Positions 1 to 10,100 of a stretch of DNA of 64,000 nt are shown here, one piece after another. Numbering within the stretch: the first letter of the stretch is position 1; each line of letters begins with the position of its first letter. The DNA is from Fontivita pretiosa (GTDB lineage: Bacteria > Planctomycetota > Phycisphaerae > Tepidisphaerales > Tepidisphaeraceae), in assembly GCF_050410795.1 (NCBI RefSeq), contig NZ_CP191258.1, forward strand, positions 4,526,001 to 4,590,000. The letters run 5' to 3'. The position numbers were made by a program, and so were the translations under genes. A model generated the notes under the pieces. It did no database searches. It was given only the letters and a program-made list of their open reading frames with translations, and was not told where the DNA came from.

Positions 1-83
1 TGGACTTGTGATCCTTGCCGCGGCCGTGAATCTGCACGCAGGGTCTGGACAACGCACATCGGGGTTGGCAAGTATTCTATAAT

Positions 84-785
84 ATGTCCAAACTACGATC
101 CAAGTCGCGGGCGTTTACCCTCGTCGAAGTACTGGTCGTCATTGGCATCATCGCGGTGCTGATCGGGCTGCTGTTGCCGGCCATGGGTAGAGCCAGGGAG
201 TCGGCCAAGACCGTCAAGTGTGCTGCTCAGCTTCGCTCGATCGGGCAGGCGTTGTTCTCATATGCGGCGGTGAATCGAGGCTCGCTGCCGACGTGGTCGG
301 GTTGGCACGTGGCTGGAGGCGACGGCACGGGCGAGGATGCGCCCGGCCCGGCGTGGACCGAGCAGCTCGCCCCGTTCCTGACCGATCCAACCAACCCGGT
401 CTACAACTGTCCGAGTTTTCCTGAAGAATACCGCATCAACTATTTCCTCACCGCGCGTTATTCCTTCGCCACCGGAAGGCACAACCTGAAGTTCAGCGAA
501 ATCCGGCTGGCCTCCAGCTACGTGCTCAGCGGCGACTGCACGCAGGCGTCGCTGTATCCCCGCAGCTTCGGCACCGTGGATCGCCAGCACGACGATGCGG
601 ACAAGGACGATGCAACGCAACAGGGCGTCGTGTTCGCGTCAGAGCCGGGCGGGCTGAACATGCACCGTGGCGGGAACAACGTGCTGTTCGCCGACGGACA
701 TGTCTCGTTGATGCGCCGCTTTGAGCCGTCGGTCATGACGTATCACCCGCGAAAGATGGAGGCGTGGGCGTCGGTCACCCCCTGA
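84..785 (+). CDS. prepilin-like secreted protein (type II secretion / DUF1559-like)
   Basis: This 233-residue protein begins with a short basic leader (MSKLRSKSRA) followed by FTLVEVLVVIGIIAVLIGLL, the methylated N-terminal helix of type IV pilin-like proteins. The residue before the cleavage-site Phe is Ala, not the usual Gly. Near the C-terminus is VLFADGHVSLM, the DGH signature that ends many planctomycete proteins of this class. The family is abundant in Planctomycetota and is expected to be processed by a prepilin peptidase and stay membrane-anchored; individual functions are unknown. A TATAAT at 78-83 directly abuts the ATG, and no ribosome-binding site is visible, so the start is based on the leader sequence alone. 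Two more members occur at 20844-21821 and 61534-62442. Confidence 0.8.
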   Translation: MSKLRSKSRAFTLVEVLVVIGIIAVLIGLLLPAMGRARESAKTVKCAAQLRSIGQALFSYAAVNRGSLPTWSGWHVAGGDGTGEDAPGPAWTEQLAPFLTDPTNPVYNCPSFPEEYRINYFLTARYSFATGRHNLKFSEIRLASSYVLSGDCTQASLYPRSFGTVDRQHDDADKDDATQQGVVFASEPGGLNMHRGGNNVLFADGHVSLMRRFEPSVMTYHPRKMEAWASVTP

Positions 786-896
786 TCCGCTTCCGGGCGC
801 CCGCCGCCGACGTGGCCTTTTCGGCCATCCCGTTTGATTGCCGGCAGGCGCGAAGATCGCGCCCGATCGAAGTCCTGCTGATACAATCCGCATACT

Positions 897-1592
897 GTGC
901 CCGAGCGCATCATCCAGATTAACCGGGAGCCTGGGCTTTGGCCGCCGAGTTGGCCCATGGGGCTGACAATGCTGCGGCTGCTGCTGTTGCCGGCGTTTCT
1001 GTACATCTTGTTGGGCGGGGCCAGGGCGGTGGAAGGGCCGGGCAGCTCAGACCATCACCGCTGGTGGGCTGTGGGCATCTTCGGGGTCATGGCCATCACT
1101 GACAAGCTCGACGGCTACCTGGCGCGCAAGCTCAAGCAGACCAGCAAGCTGGGGATGATGCTCGATCCGGTCGCCGACAAGCTGCTGATCGTCAGCTCGG
1201 TCATGCTGCTGAGCCTGGATTGGGTGGCGCCCGAGGGACACGTGATCCCCTGGCCGGTGGTGGCGATTGTGTACGGTAAGGACGCCATCGTGGTCATTGG
1301 CGCGATGCTTCTGCTGTCACTGATCGGAACGGTAAGCATTACCCCCAGGCCGCTGGGAAAGCTGGCCACCTTCCTACAATTGAGCATGGTGATCGCCGTG
1401 CTGCTGGCGCCGGATTTGGATCGGCTGCACCCGGCGTTGGCCTGGTGGGTCACCCGAGTGCTGTGGCTGGCGGTGGCTGTGGTCACCGCGGCCTCGGGAA
1501 TTGATTACCTGATCCAGGGCTGCCGGCAGTTTGCGGCGACGAAATCGCAAAGAAAGGAACTGGCAGCGCAGGTGAACGCGGGCGACCGTTGA
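897..1592 (+). CDS. pgsA: CDP-diacylglycerol--glycerol-3-phosphate 3-phosphatidyltransferase
   Basis: A membrane enzyme that makes phosphatidylglycerol phosphate from CDP-diacylglycerol and glycerol 3-phosphate, the committed step to phosphatidylglycerol and cardiolipin. The full CDP-alcohol phosphotransferase signature is present and exactly spaced: D69, D72-G73, A76-R77, G86, D90 and D94 (231-residue numbering). The N-terminal stretch PSWPMGLTMLRLLLLP matches the usual PgsA start, which favours the GTG at 897 over the in-frame ATG at 957, because the conserved Pro lies upstream of that ATG. Several hydrophobic segments follow (about 100-120, 135-155, 165-180, 190-210). A TACAAT box at 882-887 ends nine bases before the GTG, so the message may be nearly leaderless. 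The C-terminus is short and basic. PgsA versus another CDP-alcohol transferase rests on length and the N-terminal motif. Confidence 0.85.
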   Translation: MPERIIQINREPGLWPPSWPMGLTMLRLLLLPAFLYILLGGARAVEGPGSSDHHRWWAVGIFGVMAITDKLDGYLARKLKQTSKLGMMLDPVADKLLIVSSVMLLSLDWVAPEGHVIPWPVVAIVYGKDAIVVIGAMLLLSLIGTVSITPRPLGKLATFLQLSMVIAVLLAPDLDRLHPALAWWVTRVLWLAVAVVTAASGIDYLIQGCRQFAATKSQRKELAAQVNAGDR

Positions 1593-1654
1593 GCCATCGA
1601 ATGGCTCACGACTGTCTGTTTCTCGCCGCTTGACTCTGCGTTTCCATCACGACT

Positions 1655-2884
1655 ATGCCGTTTTGCACAATTCCAGAAGCGATCGAGGAACTGAAAGCGG
1701 GCCGAATGATCGTGCTGGTGGATGACGAAGATCGCGAAAACGAAGGCGATCTGGTCATTGCGGCCGAGAAGGTCACGCCCGAGGCGATCAACTTCATGCT
1801 CACGCACGCGCGCGGGGTGCTGTGTCTGTCGCTGACCGGAGAGCGCTGCGACCGCCTTCAGCTTCATCCACAGGTCGATGTGAACACGACGCAACTCGGA
1901 ACCGCTTTCACGGTCACGATTGATGCCCACAAGCGGTTCGGGATCACCACCGGCGTCAGCGCCCGCGACCGCGCCACGACGATTCAGGTGGCCATTGCCG
2001 AAGACGCTCAGCCGCAGGATCTGGTGCGTCCGGGTCACATCAACCCGCTGCGGGCGCGGGATGGCGGGGTGCTGGTCCGCGCCGGACAGACTGAAGGATC
2101 GGTGGACCTGGCGCGGCTGGCAGGACTGAAACCGGCGGCGGTGATCTGCGAGATCATGCGCGAGGACGGCGAAATGGCGCGACGCCCGGAACTGGAAGTC
2201 TTCTGCCAGAAGCATGGCCTGAAGATGTGCACCATCGCCGACCTGATCAGCTATCGGCTCAAACGCGAGCAGTTCGTCAAACGCATCGAGACCATCACCC
2301 TGCCCACCCGCTGGGGCCTGTTCAAGCTGATCGCCTACCAGAGCGTGGTCGATTCCCAGCCACATCTGGCCTTGTGCAAGGGGGGGGTCGGAGACCTGGA
2401 CGAATCGGGCCGGCCGATTCCTCACGAAGAGCCGGTGCTGGTCCGCGTTCATAGCGAGTGCCTGACTGGCGATGTGTTCGGCTCGGGCAAGTGCGATTGC
2501 GGCGAACAACTGGCCACGGCCATGCAGATGATCGAACGCGCCGGAAAAGGGGTTTTGGTTTACCTGCGACAGGAAGGCCGAGGCGTTGGTCTGGCCAACA
2601 AGCTTCATGCCTACGCGCTTCAGGAAAGAGGCCTGGACACCGTGGAGGCCAACCAGCGGCTCGGTCTGCCTGTGGATAAACGTGACTACGGCATTGGCAG
2701 CCAGATCCTGCGAGACTTGGGGCTGAAGAACATCCGGATCATGACCAACAACCCCAAGAAGATCTACGGCATCGAGGGTTACGGGCTGCATGTGGTCGAG
2801 GAAGTGCCCATTCGCATTGAGCCAAACGAGTACAACCGCGGGTATCTGGCCACCAAGAAGACCAAGCTCGGCCACAAGCTGTAG
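1655..2884 (+). CDS. ribBA: bifunctional 3,4-dihydroxy-2-butanone-4-phosphate synthase / GTP cyclohydrolase II
   Basis: Catalyses both entry reactions of riboflavin synthesis: ribulose 5-phosphate to dihydroxybutanone phosphate (N-terminal half, about residues 1-200) and GTP ring opening (about 205-409). The N-terminal DDEDRENEGDLVIAAEK loop is intact. The GTP cyclohydrolase half has the zinc cysteines C269, C280 and C282 in HSECLTGDVFGSGKCDCGEQ and the YLRQEGRGVGL loop. At residues 143-156 the usual GHTEA.VDLARLAG motif reads GQTEGSVDLARLAG: the His that in E. coli RibB (His153) binds metal is Gln145. The codon is a clear CAG, so this is not a frame artefact. Gln may still bind metal, or the half may be weakened; I cannot tell. 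The 409-residue length is normal for RibBA. No clear Shine-Dalgarno sequence precedes the ATG. Confidence 0.92.
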   Translation: MPFCTIPEAIEELKAGRMIVLVDDEDRENEGDLVIAAEKVTPEAINFMLTHARGVLCLSLTGERCDRLQLHPQVDVNTTQLGTAFTVTIDAHKRFGITTGVSARDRATTIQVAIAEDAQPQDLVRPGHINPLRARDGGVLVRAGQTEGSVDLARLAGLKPAAVICEIMREDGEMARRPELEVFCQKHGLKMCTIADLISYRLKREQFVKRIETITLPTRWGLFKLIAYQSVVDSQPHLALCKGGVGDLDESGRPIPHEEPVLVRVHSECLTGDVFGSGKCDCGEQLATAMQMIERAGKGVLVYLRQEGRGVGLANKLHAYALQERGLDTVEANQRLGLPVDKRDYGIGSQILRDLGLKNIRIMTNNPKKIYGIEGYGLHVVEEVPIRIEPNEYNRGYLATKKTKLGHKL

Positions 2885-3100
2885 CGGCCGACCCCATTGG
2901 CACTCCGGAGGACTCGATCGCAACGTCGGAATTGTCACAGGGTTGGTGCCAGTCACCGCCATGCGGATCACCGCTTGCGGACCGTGTGGCGGCGGGGAGC
3001 CAAACAGCGGCGGCGAAGCTGACTTGCCCTGTCCGATTCCGACGGGTAGCTTGGTCCGCTCCCGCGGTCAGACAAGACGCGGGCGGATCAGGCAGGTGTG

Positions 3101-4990
3101 ATGGATCGGGACAAAGCTCTTCCCCCGGCGCTGGCGCTGCTCAGCAGCCAGCGCCCCCGCAACGTCGGTTGGCTTCAGGCGGCGGGATTGTTGTTCGGCG
3201 ACTGGGGCACCAGCAGGCTCTACGTGCTGGGGCTGGCCTTCCTGGTCGCCGGACGCTCCAGCTTCTGGCTCATCGGCGCCATGAGCCTGCTGATCCTGGC
3301 CGTCGGCTGGGCTTATACCCAGATCTGCCGCATCTACCCCGATGGCGGGGGGGTCTACACCGCCGGACGCAAACGCCACCCCATGCTCGGCGTGGTCGGC
3401 GCTCTGCTGCTCTTCGCCGACTACACCATCACCGCCAGCCTCAGCGCCGTCGAAGCCTTCCACTACTTCGGTTTGGGCCGCCGTGACGTGGCCCATGTCA
3501 CCGAAGTCGAGCCCGGCGATCACATCCTTCGCATTCGCGACGACTCCCAGGGTGAGCGCCTGCCCCTGCTGGACTGGCGAAGCCCCGGACTCTGGGCTTT
3601 TGTCTCCATCCTGCTCATCGGCGCGTTCAACCTGCTGGGCCCCAGGCACACCTCCGGCTACGCCATCTTCGCGGCGGTGGGAATGATCCTGATCACCCTG
3701 CTGATTGTGGGGTTCGCGCTGCCACAGATCGACTGGCAGAACGTCCGCTGGGGCCGCATCTCCCATCCCCCGGCCGACCTGTGGTATGGCTTTGTCTACA
3801 TCGTGCTGGCGCTGTCCGGTGTCGAAGCCATCGCCAATCTCACCGGCGTGATGCAGAAGCCGGTCTACCTCACCGCACGCAAGAGCATCTGGCTGGTCGC
3901 CACGGAGGTGGCGCTGTTCAACCTGCTGCTGGCGATCGCGATGATCGCCCTGGCGCCGCCACGCGAGGCCCACACCGAAGACATGCTGGCGTTCATGGCC
4001 AGCCAGTACGTGGGGTCCTGGGGAGAATGGGCGGTGCGAATTCTGGGCGGCCTGCTGCTGCTCAGCGCCACCAACACCGCGGTCAACGGGCTGATGAGCA
4101 TCGTGTACGTGATGAGCCGCGACGGAGAGTTGCCGCGGTTCTTCCAGAAGCTCAACGGCTTTGGCGCCCCGTGGGTTGCCGCCCTGGTGGCCGCCGCCGT
4201 GCCAGCCACCGTGTTGCTGGTCTTCCACGACCTGAAGACCCTGGCTTCGCTGTACGCCATCGGCGTGGTCGGCGCCGTGGCCATCAACTGCTCGATCACC
4301 GCGTTTCATCCCCGCCTGCGGAAGCTGTGGCGCAAGGCCGCCATGGTCGCACTGGGGCTGCTGCTGATCGGCATCTGGATCACGCTGGCGCTCACCAAGC
4401 CACACGCGCTGGCGTTCGTGTCGATCGTGCTGGCGGCGGGATTGAGTCTGCGGCAGCTCACCCGCATCGCCGCCAAACGCCGGCCCAAGCCCAGCCTGCT
4501 TCGCCAGGCCATTCTCGCGCAGCTTCCTCCGGATGCGATGTCGCGCCCGAAGGTGCTGCTGGCCACCGCCGGCTCGGACGAGCTGGCCGACGCGGCGCTG
4601 GAGATCGCCGCCGCCGAGGGCGCCGCTCTGGTGGTTGCTTTCATCCGGCAGGTTGCCCTGTCATACAAGGTTGAAGCCGAGTCGCGATTGACGCTGGATA
4701 CCGACCCGGCGGCGCAGGCGCTGTTTACCCAGTTCCTGGAGCGCGGACACAAGTACGGCGTGCCGATCATTCCGGTTTATGACACGGGTCCCGACGCCGC
4801 CGAGCTGATCGCCGAGCACGCCGCCATGAACGGCGTGAAGAAGGTGCTGATCGGTTCCAGCCGTCGGGGCGCGATTCACAAGATCATCAAGGGTAGTTTT
4901 CAGCGAAAGCTGGAGAGCCTGCTGCCGCCGGACATCCCCGTACAGGTGATCGACGCTCGTCCGCCCGCCACATCCGCGTCTACCGAGTGA
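3101..4990 (+). CDS. APC-family amino-acid/polyamine permease with C-terminal universal stress (USP) domain
   Basis: A cytoplasmic-membrane transporter of about 629 residues. Residues 20-460 carry roughly twelve hydrophobic helices of the amino acid-polyamine-organocation type; the early GLLFGDWGTSRLYVLGL resembles the unwound first helix, and YPDGGGVYTAGRKRHP follows helix 2. Residues 480-625 form a cytoplasmic domain resembling universal stress protein A (KVLLATAGSDELADAALEIA near its start, VLIGSSRRGAIHKIIKGS near its end, where USPs carry a nucleotide-binding G-x9-GS/T pattern). Such APC-USP fusions are known; substrate is not predictable from sequence. The ATG at 3101 follows a possible GTG at 3098; either could be used. 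The last eight codons and the stop lie within a 31-bp sequence repeated exactly downstream at 5027-5057. Confidence 0.8.
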   Translation: MDRDKALPPALALLSSQRPRNVGWLQAAGLLFGDWGTSRLYVLGLAFLVAGRSSFWLIGAMSLLILAVGWAYTQICRIYPDGGGVYTAGRKRHPMLGVVGALLLFADYTITASLSAVEAFHYFGLGRRDVAHVTEVEPGDHILRIRDDSQGERLPLLDWRSPGLWAFVSILLIGAFNLLGPRHTSGYAIFAAVGMILITLLIVGFALPQIDWQNVRWGRISHPPADLWYGFVYIVLALSGVEAIANLTGVMQKPVYLTARKSIWLVATEVALFNLLLAIAMIALAPPREAHTEDMLAFMASQYVGSWGEWAVRILGGLLLLSATNTAVNGLMSIVYVMSRDGELPRFFQKLNGFGAPWVAALVAAAVPATVLLVFHDLKTLASLYAIGVVGAVAINCSITAFHPRLRKLWRKAAMVALGLLLIGIWITLALTKPHALAFVSIVLAAGLSLRQLTRIAAKRRPKPSLLRQAILAQLPPDAMSRPKVLLATAGSDELADAALEIAAAEGAALVVAFIRQVALSYKVEAESRLTLDTDPAAQALFTQFLERGHKYGVPIIPVYDTGPDAAELIAEHAAMNGVKKVLIGSSRRGAIHKIIKGSFQRKLESLLPPDIPVQVIDARPPATSASTE

Positions 4991-5057
4991 TGACGCATGA
5001 TCGAGCACGTGCAATGGCCAGAATCTCGCCACATCCGCGTCTACCGAGTGATGACGC
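4966..5057. repeat. two perfect 31-bp direct repeats at the 3' end of the APC permease gene
   Basis: Copy 1 is at 4966-4996 and copy 2 at 5027-5057, offset by 61 bp and identical over 31 bases (begins CGCCACATCCGCGTC, ends GAGTGATGACGC). Copy 1 covers the last codons and TGA stop of the permease; copy 2 is non-coding. A short tandem duplication of the gene end is the simplest explanation. Confidence 0.9.
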
Positions 5058-5120
5058 GTCGGGCGGGGCGGTCCCGGCTGTCAGAAACATGCTTCAAACT
5101 TCAAAAAGCGAACAATTTCG

Positions 5121-5148
5121 TTGACACCAGTTCGGGCGACTTTACAAT
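5121..5148 (+). promoter_or_regulatory. sigma-70-type promoter for the PEP-CTERM gene at 5316
   Basis: TTGACA (5121-5126) is followed by a 16-base spacer and TACAAT (5143-5148), a near-consensus promoter in an otherwise gene-free stretch of about 325 bases (4991-5315). Its last base is the first base of a LacI-type operator. The remaining leader (5162-5315) contains a small CCCCG/CGGGG tetraloop hairpin at 5207-5220 and otherwise nothing I recognise. Confidence 0.75.
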
Positions 5149-5161
5149 GAAAGCGGTTACA
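5148..5161. promoter_or_regulatory. LacI-family operator overlapping the -10 box and start region
   Basis: TGAAAGCGGTTACA differs at one base from TGTAAGCGGTTACA, the exact reverse complement of the site in front of the LacI-family gene in this window (23115-23128). Both sites begin on the last base of the -10 hexamer, the classic repression position. The inference is that the regulator at 21911-23092 represses the gene at 5316. Confidence 0.75.
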
Positions 5162-5315
5162 TGGAACGAATTTTGACCCTGCCTTCCGGTCATCCGGTCC
5201 TGTAGCCCCCGCGAGCGGGGACGATCCCGAGCGACGTTCCGCTCTGCTTCACCCGCCGCCGCGGACATCCAGTGGGTTCGCTTCATTTCAACTCATCGCG
5301 GAGATGGAGGACGTT

Positions 5316-7046
5316 ATGGCATCTCGTCGAATCGTGCGGAAATCCGCCCGTCTGTTCTGTGGCGCCGTCGGCCTGGCGGCGGTGGGCGGGCTGGCAATGC
5401 CCTGTGATGCGGCCAATCTGCTGGCCAATCCGGGCTTCGAGGCGCCCAGCGGCGATCCGCCGCCCACCAGCACCAACGTCACCGCCTGGACTCTGGTCAA
5501 CACTGGCATGCGGGCCTCCTTCGGCGTCAACCACACCCCGGGAGGTAGCTGGGTCTTCTGGGCCAGAACCTTCGAGCCGTTCGGCGGCGGCGCCGAGCAG
5601 ACCGTCGGCATCACCGCCGGCGGGCAGTACGACTTCAGCTCCTGGCTGTATTTCGAGGCCAACTACCCAACCAGCGGCGCTACCACGCAACTGATCCTCA
5701 CCTTCCTGGATTCCGGTGGTAACCCGGTGGGCAGTCCCAGCCAGCTTAACATCGACCCCACCACCGTCTCCCAGACCGGGGTCTGGACCCAGTACAGCAT
5801 TCTCGATGTGGTGGCGCCGGCGGGCGCAACCCAGGCCAAGGCGTTCGTCGGCTGGATCGGCGGCACGCCCGGCCTCCAGCAAATCGCCGCCTTCTTCGAT
5901 GACGTGGTCCTGGACGGGCCCGGCATTCCGCCCAGCTCCACCTGGGCCATCGACAACAGCGGCGACTGGCACCGCAGCGACAACTGGGCCAACCTCCAGA
6001 TCCCCAACGCCGTCGATGCCGAGGCCAACTTCATGGGCGTGATTACTTCGCCTCAGACGGTCTTCAACAACCTGGCGACCACGGTGGGGCGGATGCAGTT
6101 CGACAACACCAACACCTACGTGATCGCCGGGGCTGGCTCGCTCACCATTCAGGTCTCAAGCGGAACCGGCTCAATCAACGTCGCGCGAGGCAACCAGAAG
6201 ATCAACCTGCCGATCTTCTTCGCCAGCAACAGCAACATCAACGCCGCAGGCGGGGCGACACTGACCATCGCCGATCCCATGACCATCCGCGCCGGCAGGA
6301 CTGTGACCAAGACCGGAAATGTCCTGATCGAAGCCCCCCTGACCATCGAACCCGGCGGCGTGCTGAACCTGGGCAATGGCGTCAGCTCACTTTACAAGGC
6401 CCCGACACTCGGAACCGGCGCCAAGGTGAATGTGACGGGTTCGGGCGTCAACGTGATCGAAGGCAACCTCGCCACCGTCACCGCCCAGATCAAAACCGCC
6501 CTGGAAAACGGCGGGAACTTCGACTGGCAGGGGCCGGGCATCGGCTCGACTCGCGCCTTCCAGCAAAACCAGACCGCCGGCAGCTTCCTGTACGGCCTTG
6601 GTGTGGTCCTGAACGACCTGGCCCAGGTCGGTGGCAGCGGGCCGATCTACACGACCTTCAACGGCCAGAGCGTCGCCTCAGATGACGTGCTGGTGAAGTT
6701 CACCTACTTTGGCGACGCCGATCTTTCCGGCAGCATCGACGCCACCGACTACAGCCTGATCGACAACGGGTATGTCAACACGTTGAGCGGCTGGATCAAT
6801 GGAGACTTCGACTACTCCGGCACGATCGACGCGACGGACTATGCCCTGATCGACAATGCGTACGTGAATCAGGCCGGTCCGCTCGCTGAAGCACTCATTG
6901 CCGAGCACACCCGGATGTTTGGCGGCGAGTACCTGGCGGCGTTGCGGGCGATTCAGTCGGGCGTGATTCCCGAGCCGGCGTCGCTGTCGCTGCTGGCGTT
7001 GGGCGCGTGGTCGCTGGGCCGGCCACGACGTTCCCGTCAGTGCTGA
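5316..7046 (+). CDS. secreted PEP-CTERM protein with dockerin-like repeats
   Basis: A 576-residue exported protein. The start at 5316 is chosen because GGAGG sits five bases upstream; an ATG at 5304 lacks such a site. After the signal peptide (about residues 1-32) comes ANLLANPGFEAPSG, the opening of a carbohydrate-binding/DUF642-like beta-sandwich (about 35-205). Residues 210-440 are beta-rich, low-complexity repeats (WAIDNSGDWHRSDNWA) typical of surface proteins. Two EF-hand-like dockerin repeats lie at about 467-480 (DADLSGSIDATDYS) and 496-510 (DFDYSGTIDATDYA). The C-terminus has IPEPASLSLLALGAWSLG and a basic end, a PEP-CTERM tail for exosortase processing. The region from about 390 to the end nearly matches the protein at 48895-50799. 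LacI-operator control and position suggest a surface role in glycan use; the ligand is unknown. Confidence 0.85.
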   Translation: MASRRIVRKSARLFCGAVGLAAVGGLAMPCDAANLLANPGFEAPSGDPPPTSTNVTAWTLVNTGMRASFGVNHTPGGSWVFWARTFEPFGGGAEQTVGITAGGQYDFSSWLYFEANYPTSGATTQLILTFLDSGGNPVGSPSQLNIDPTTVSQTGVWTQYSILDVVAPAGATQAKAFVGWIGGTPGLQQIAAFFDDVVLDGPGIPPSSTWAIDNSGDWHRSDNWANLQIPNAVDAEANFMGVITSPQTVFNNLATTVGRMQFDNTNTYVIAGAGSLTIQVSSGTGSINVARGNQKINLPIFFASNSNINAAGGATLTIADPMTIRAGRTVTKTGNVLIEAPLTIEPGGVLNLGNGVSSLYKAPTLGTGAKVNVTGSGVNVIEGNLATVTAQIKTALENGGNFDWQGPGIGSTRAFQQNQTAGSFLYGLGVVLNDLAQVGGSGPIYTTFNGQSVASDDVLVKFTYFGDADLSGSIDATDYSLIDNGYVNTLSGWINGDFDYSGTIDATDYALIDNAYVNQAGPLAEALIAEHTRMFGGEYLAALRAIQSGVIPEPASLSLLALGAWSLGRPRRSRQC

Positions 7047-7080
7047 GACGCAGGACGAACTAGTGACCTCCTCCACATCG

Positions 7081-7116
7081 AGCGTCCGTGAGTCGCCCAG
7101 GCGGCTCACGGACGCT
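7081..7116. terminator. strong hairpin terminator between convergent genes
   Basis: AGCGTCCGTGAG at 7081-7092 pairs perfectly with CTCACGGACGCT at 7105-7116; inside, a G-T wobble and four further pairs close a two-base loop. It sits 34 bases after the stop at 7046 and 22 before the stop of the opposing gene at 7139, so it probably ends both transcripts. No long T-run follows. Confidence 0.8.
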
Positions 7117-7138
7117 TCGCTTTGATCGCCGGTGCGCT

Positions 7139-10100
7139 TCAGTAGGTTAGCTCGACTATCGCGGGAATCACCTCGATATGCAGACGGTCGGATTCAACTG
7201 CCCCGACATCGTGCCCGTTGACTCTGGCTGATCGGATCGGACGATCCAGCGGCCAGGGGATATCGAATCCTCCCGGCGGACGCGCAGAACCATCCAGGCG
7301 AATGATGATGCGGTCCGCGCCTTCGCACTTCAATTCTCCGCTGAGCGCGCCGAACTCGGTCCGCAGCCCCGTGAACGCCACGCCCGCTGGGTCAAGGATC
7401 CACTCCTGCGGTATACCTGCGAACACGACCAGCTTCTGATCGGCGTGTTGCTCGTAGACGAACATGGCGCGGGCGGCGTTGAGGAAGTCGCTGCCGCACC
7501 AGGTGTGCGGCATGTCGCCAATCATTCGTGGCGTCGCCGGGTCGCGCCAGACCACCTCGGCCCAGTGTCGCCAGCCCGCAGGACGCTGATGCCCCAGGAA
7601 CCATTGCATCGCCGCCCAGGCACGATCGCGCTGCCCCAGCCGCACGAACGCCCCGACGTGCCGAAGCTCGTAGGGTGTGTAGGCGTTCCACGTCGGCGGC
7701 GAGGTGTCCCGTCGCTTCTGGAATTCCCGCCAATACCGCTCGAAGGTTGCCTCGATCCACTGCCGCGGAAACGCGGCCGCCTGGTCCACCGGCCAAAGCA
7801 GGATCGTCGAAGACGTCGAATCGAAATCCCCCAGCTCGACGCACCCTGGCAGGTAGTCGATGCCGTGCGCCTGCTGCGCCAGGCGGATGCTGTCGATGAG
7901 GCTGTCGCGGAACTCGTCTGCCAGCGTCTGCCACTGCCGGGCAAGCTCAACTTCATTTACAACATTCGCAAGGTACGCTGCGTCAAGCAATCCCCGCAGG
8001 ACAAAGAAGTTGTCCCAGAAGCTGTGCATGGGTTTGGCGGAATAGCCTTCGTGGCTGATCGACTCGGGGACCAGCCCGCGGAATGCCATCGCCGCCACCG
8101 CGGGCTTGCCCGGCTCCTGCCGCGGCGGGGCGTTCGGGCCGAACTGCTCCGTCATCCGCTGCGCCCGCAGCGACTCGATGTACTGCACCGCCTTGCGCAC
8201 GCGCCCAAAGTGACGCCGGACCAGCTCATCGTCGCGCGTGTAACGGTGCGTGTTGGCGATCAGCCACAGGAGCTGCCCGTGCGAATCGTGTTCGGGCACG
8301 GGATCGGCGCCGCGACGGTCCACCACGCACGGCACCTTGCCCGATTCGAACTGAAACGGCGCATACCAATCGACGAATCGACGGACGAGCTGCTCGTGCC
8401 CGAATTCCAGCATCGCCGCGCTGGTCATCGAGCCGTCGCGAATCCACGAACGCTCGTAGGTTCGCGAACCGGGCTGAAAGCCCTTGCCGTCGTGGTTGAT
8501 CAGGATGTACGCCTGCATCGCGCGGATCGTGTCATGGAACTGCCGCGCGGATGCGGGCAGCCGAAACGTGGCGCGATCCACGCGCGCGGACCAGTCGGCA
8601 AGCACTCTGGCCGCCAGCGACTCGAATTGCCCGGCATCGCGAGGTCTGTCATTCGGCGGATCGATGCCGTGAAACGGAACGCAGACCAGGTATGTTGATG
8701 CTTCCCCGGCCGGCAGCGCGAAATCCCAGGCCAGCAGTCCCGAGGCTGACCGCTGCGGGCATCGGGCTTCGCGCTCGCCGGGCCAATGCCCCGCGGCCAG
8801 AAGCTCCACGACATCGCCGCTGTCGTACGGCGCCGCGCCAGCACGGAACTCCCCGCCGCCAGCAAACACGCGCTTGGCGTCATTGACGACCAGCCCGGCG
8901 GAGTCGGCGCGGATCGACTCGATCGCCGTCCAACCGCCGGCGATATTCAGGTCCTGCCACGGCGGGAGCACCTGCACCGGACGGATCGCCAGCACCAGCC
9001 GCCCGTGTGTGGGCGCCTGGCTGGTGTTGCGGACGGCATACGCGACATGCAGGCTCGACGCCCCCGGCTCTCCCGCCGCCAGCGCCGTGATCGTCAGCTC
9101 AAGGCCATCGCGCCGGTGCGTTCGTACGACTGTCGCTATCGGCGCCCACCCGTCCCGCAGCGACTGCTCGTGTGTGCCGTCGGCCCAGCTCAGCATCGCC
9201 CCGTCCTCGCGCACGAGCAGCGGCTCGATCGAGAATGATCGTCGATCCGCCTCGATCTGCCCCTCTTCGTTGATCAGCGCTTCGCGCGGATCGTCGATCT
9301 GCCCGACGACAGTCCAGAACGACTGTTCATTGAGCAGGGTGCGCGGATACAGCCCGCGGGCGGCGCGCTTCGCACGCAGCATCCAGAACGTGTTCGCGGA
9401 GGAACCGGCTGAGGGATCAAGCAGCTCGACTCGACTGACGGCGGGGCGAGGGGCTGTATCGGATCGCGCAAACGCCAGCCGCAGCCAGCGCGCCTGAAGA
9501 TCCGGGAGCATCAACTCACTTGGCAGCAGGCTTGCCCCACGCACGCGGCGAACCGTGCTCCAGCTCGTGCCGTCGTCAGATACTTGCACATCGAAGTTCG
9601 CCGGAGCATGCCCCGCCGGCCGATACACGACGACTCCGCCCAAGTCGCGCGGTTCGCCGAAATCCACCGCAAGCCAGGGATGCGCATCATCGTCGGCGGC
9701 AATCCATGGCGGGGCTTGCGGTGTGATCAGCTTCTGAAGGCTGGCGCGATCCAGCGATCCGGATGAGGCCGTGACCAGCGGTGTGCCAGCGTAGGGCTTC
9801 TCTGGCGGCAGGGGAGTGTAGTCAAAGTCCTCGATCCAGACCGTGCCGCGCCCGCCCTCATTGGCGGCGATGATCAGCTCGACGCGTCCGAGCTTCGACA
9901 GGGGTTTGCTCCCGCCGCCGGGCCCCCAGGCGAACTGAAAGTGCCGCCGGCGGTTGCTCAGCCGCGTCGGCTCCGCCGGCCAGTCGAATGCCCGCCGGTT
10001 CACCCACCACACATTCAGTCCTTCGGGATCGATCAGCTTCAGCTCCAGGTTGTTGGCCGGTCCGTGTCCATGAACGCTGAACGTGAAGGCATAATTCGGC

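Noticed and set aside
1505..2971. Long - strand open frame of 488 codons opposite ribBA
   Set aside because: High-GC shadow: no family signal, and the opposite strand holds RibBA with full motifs.
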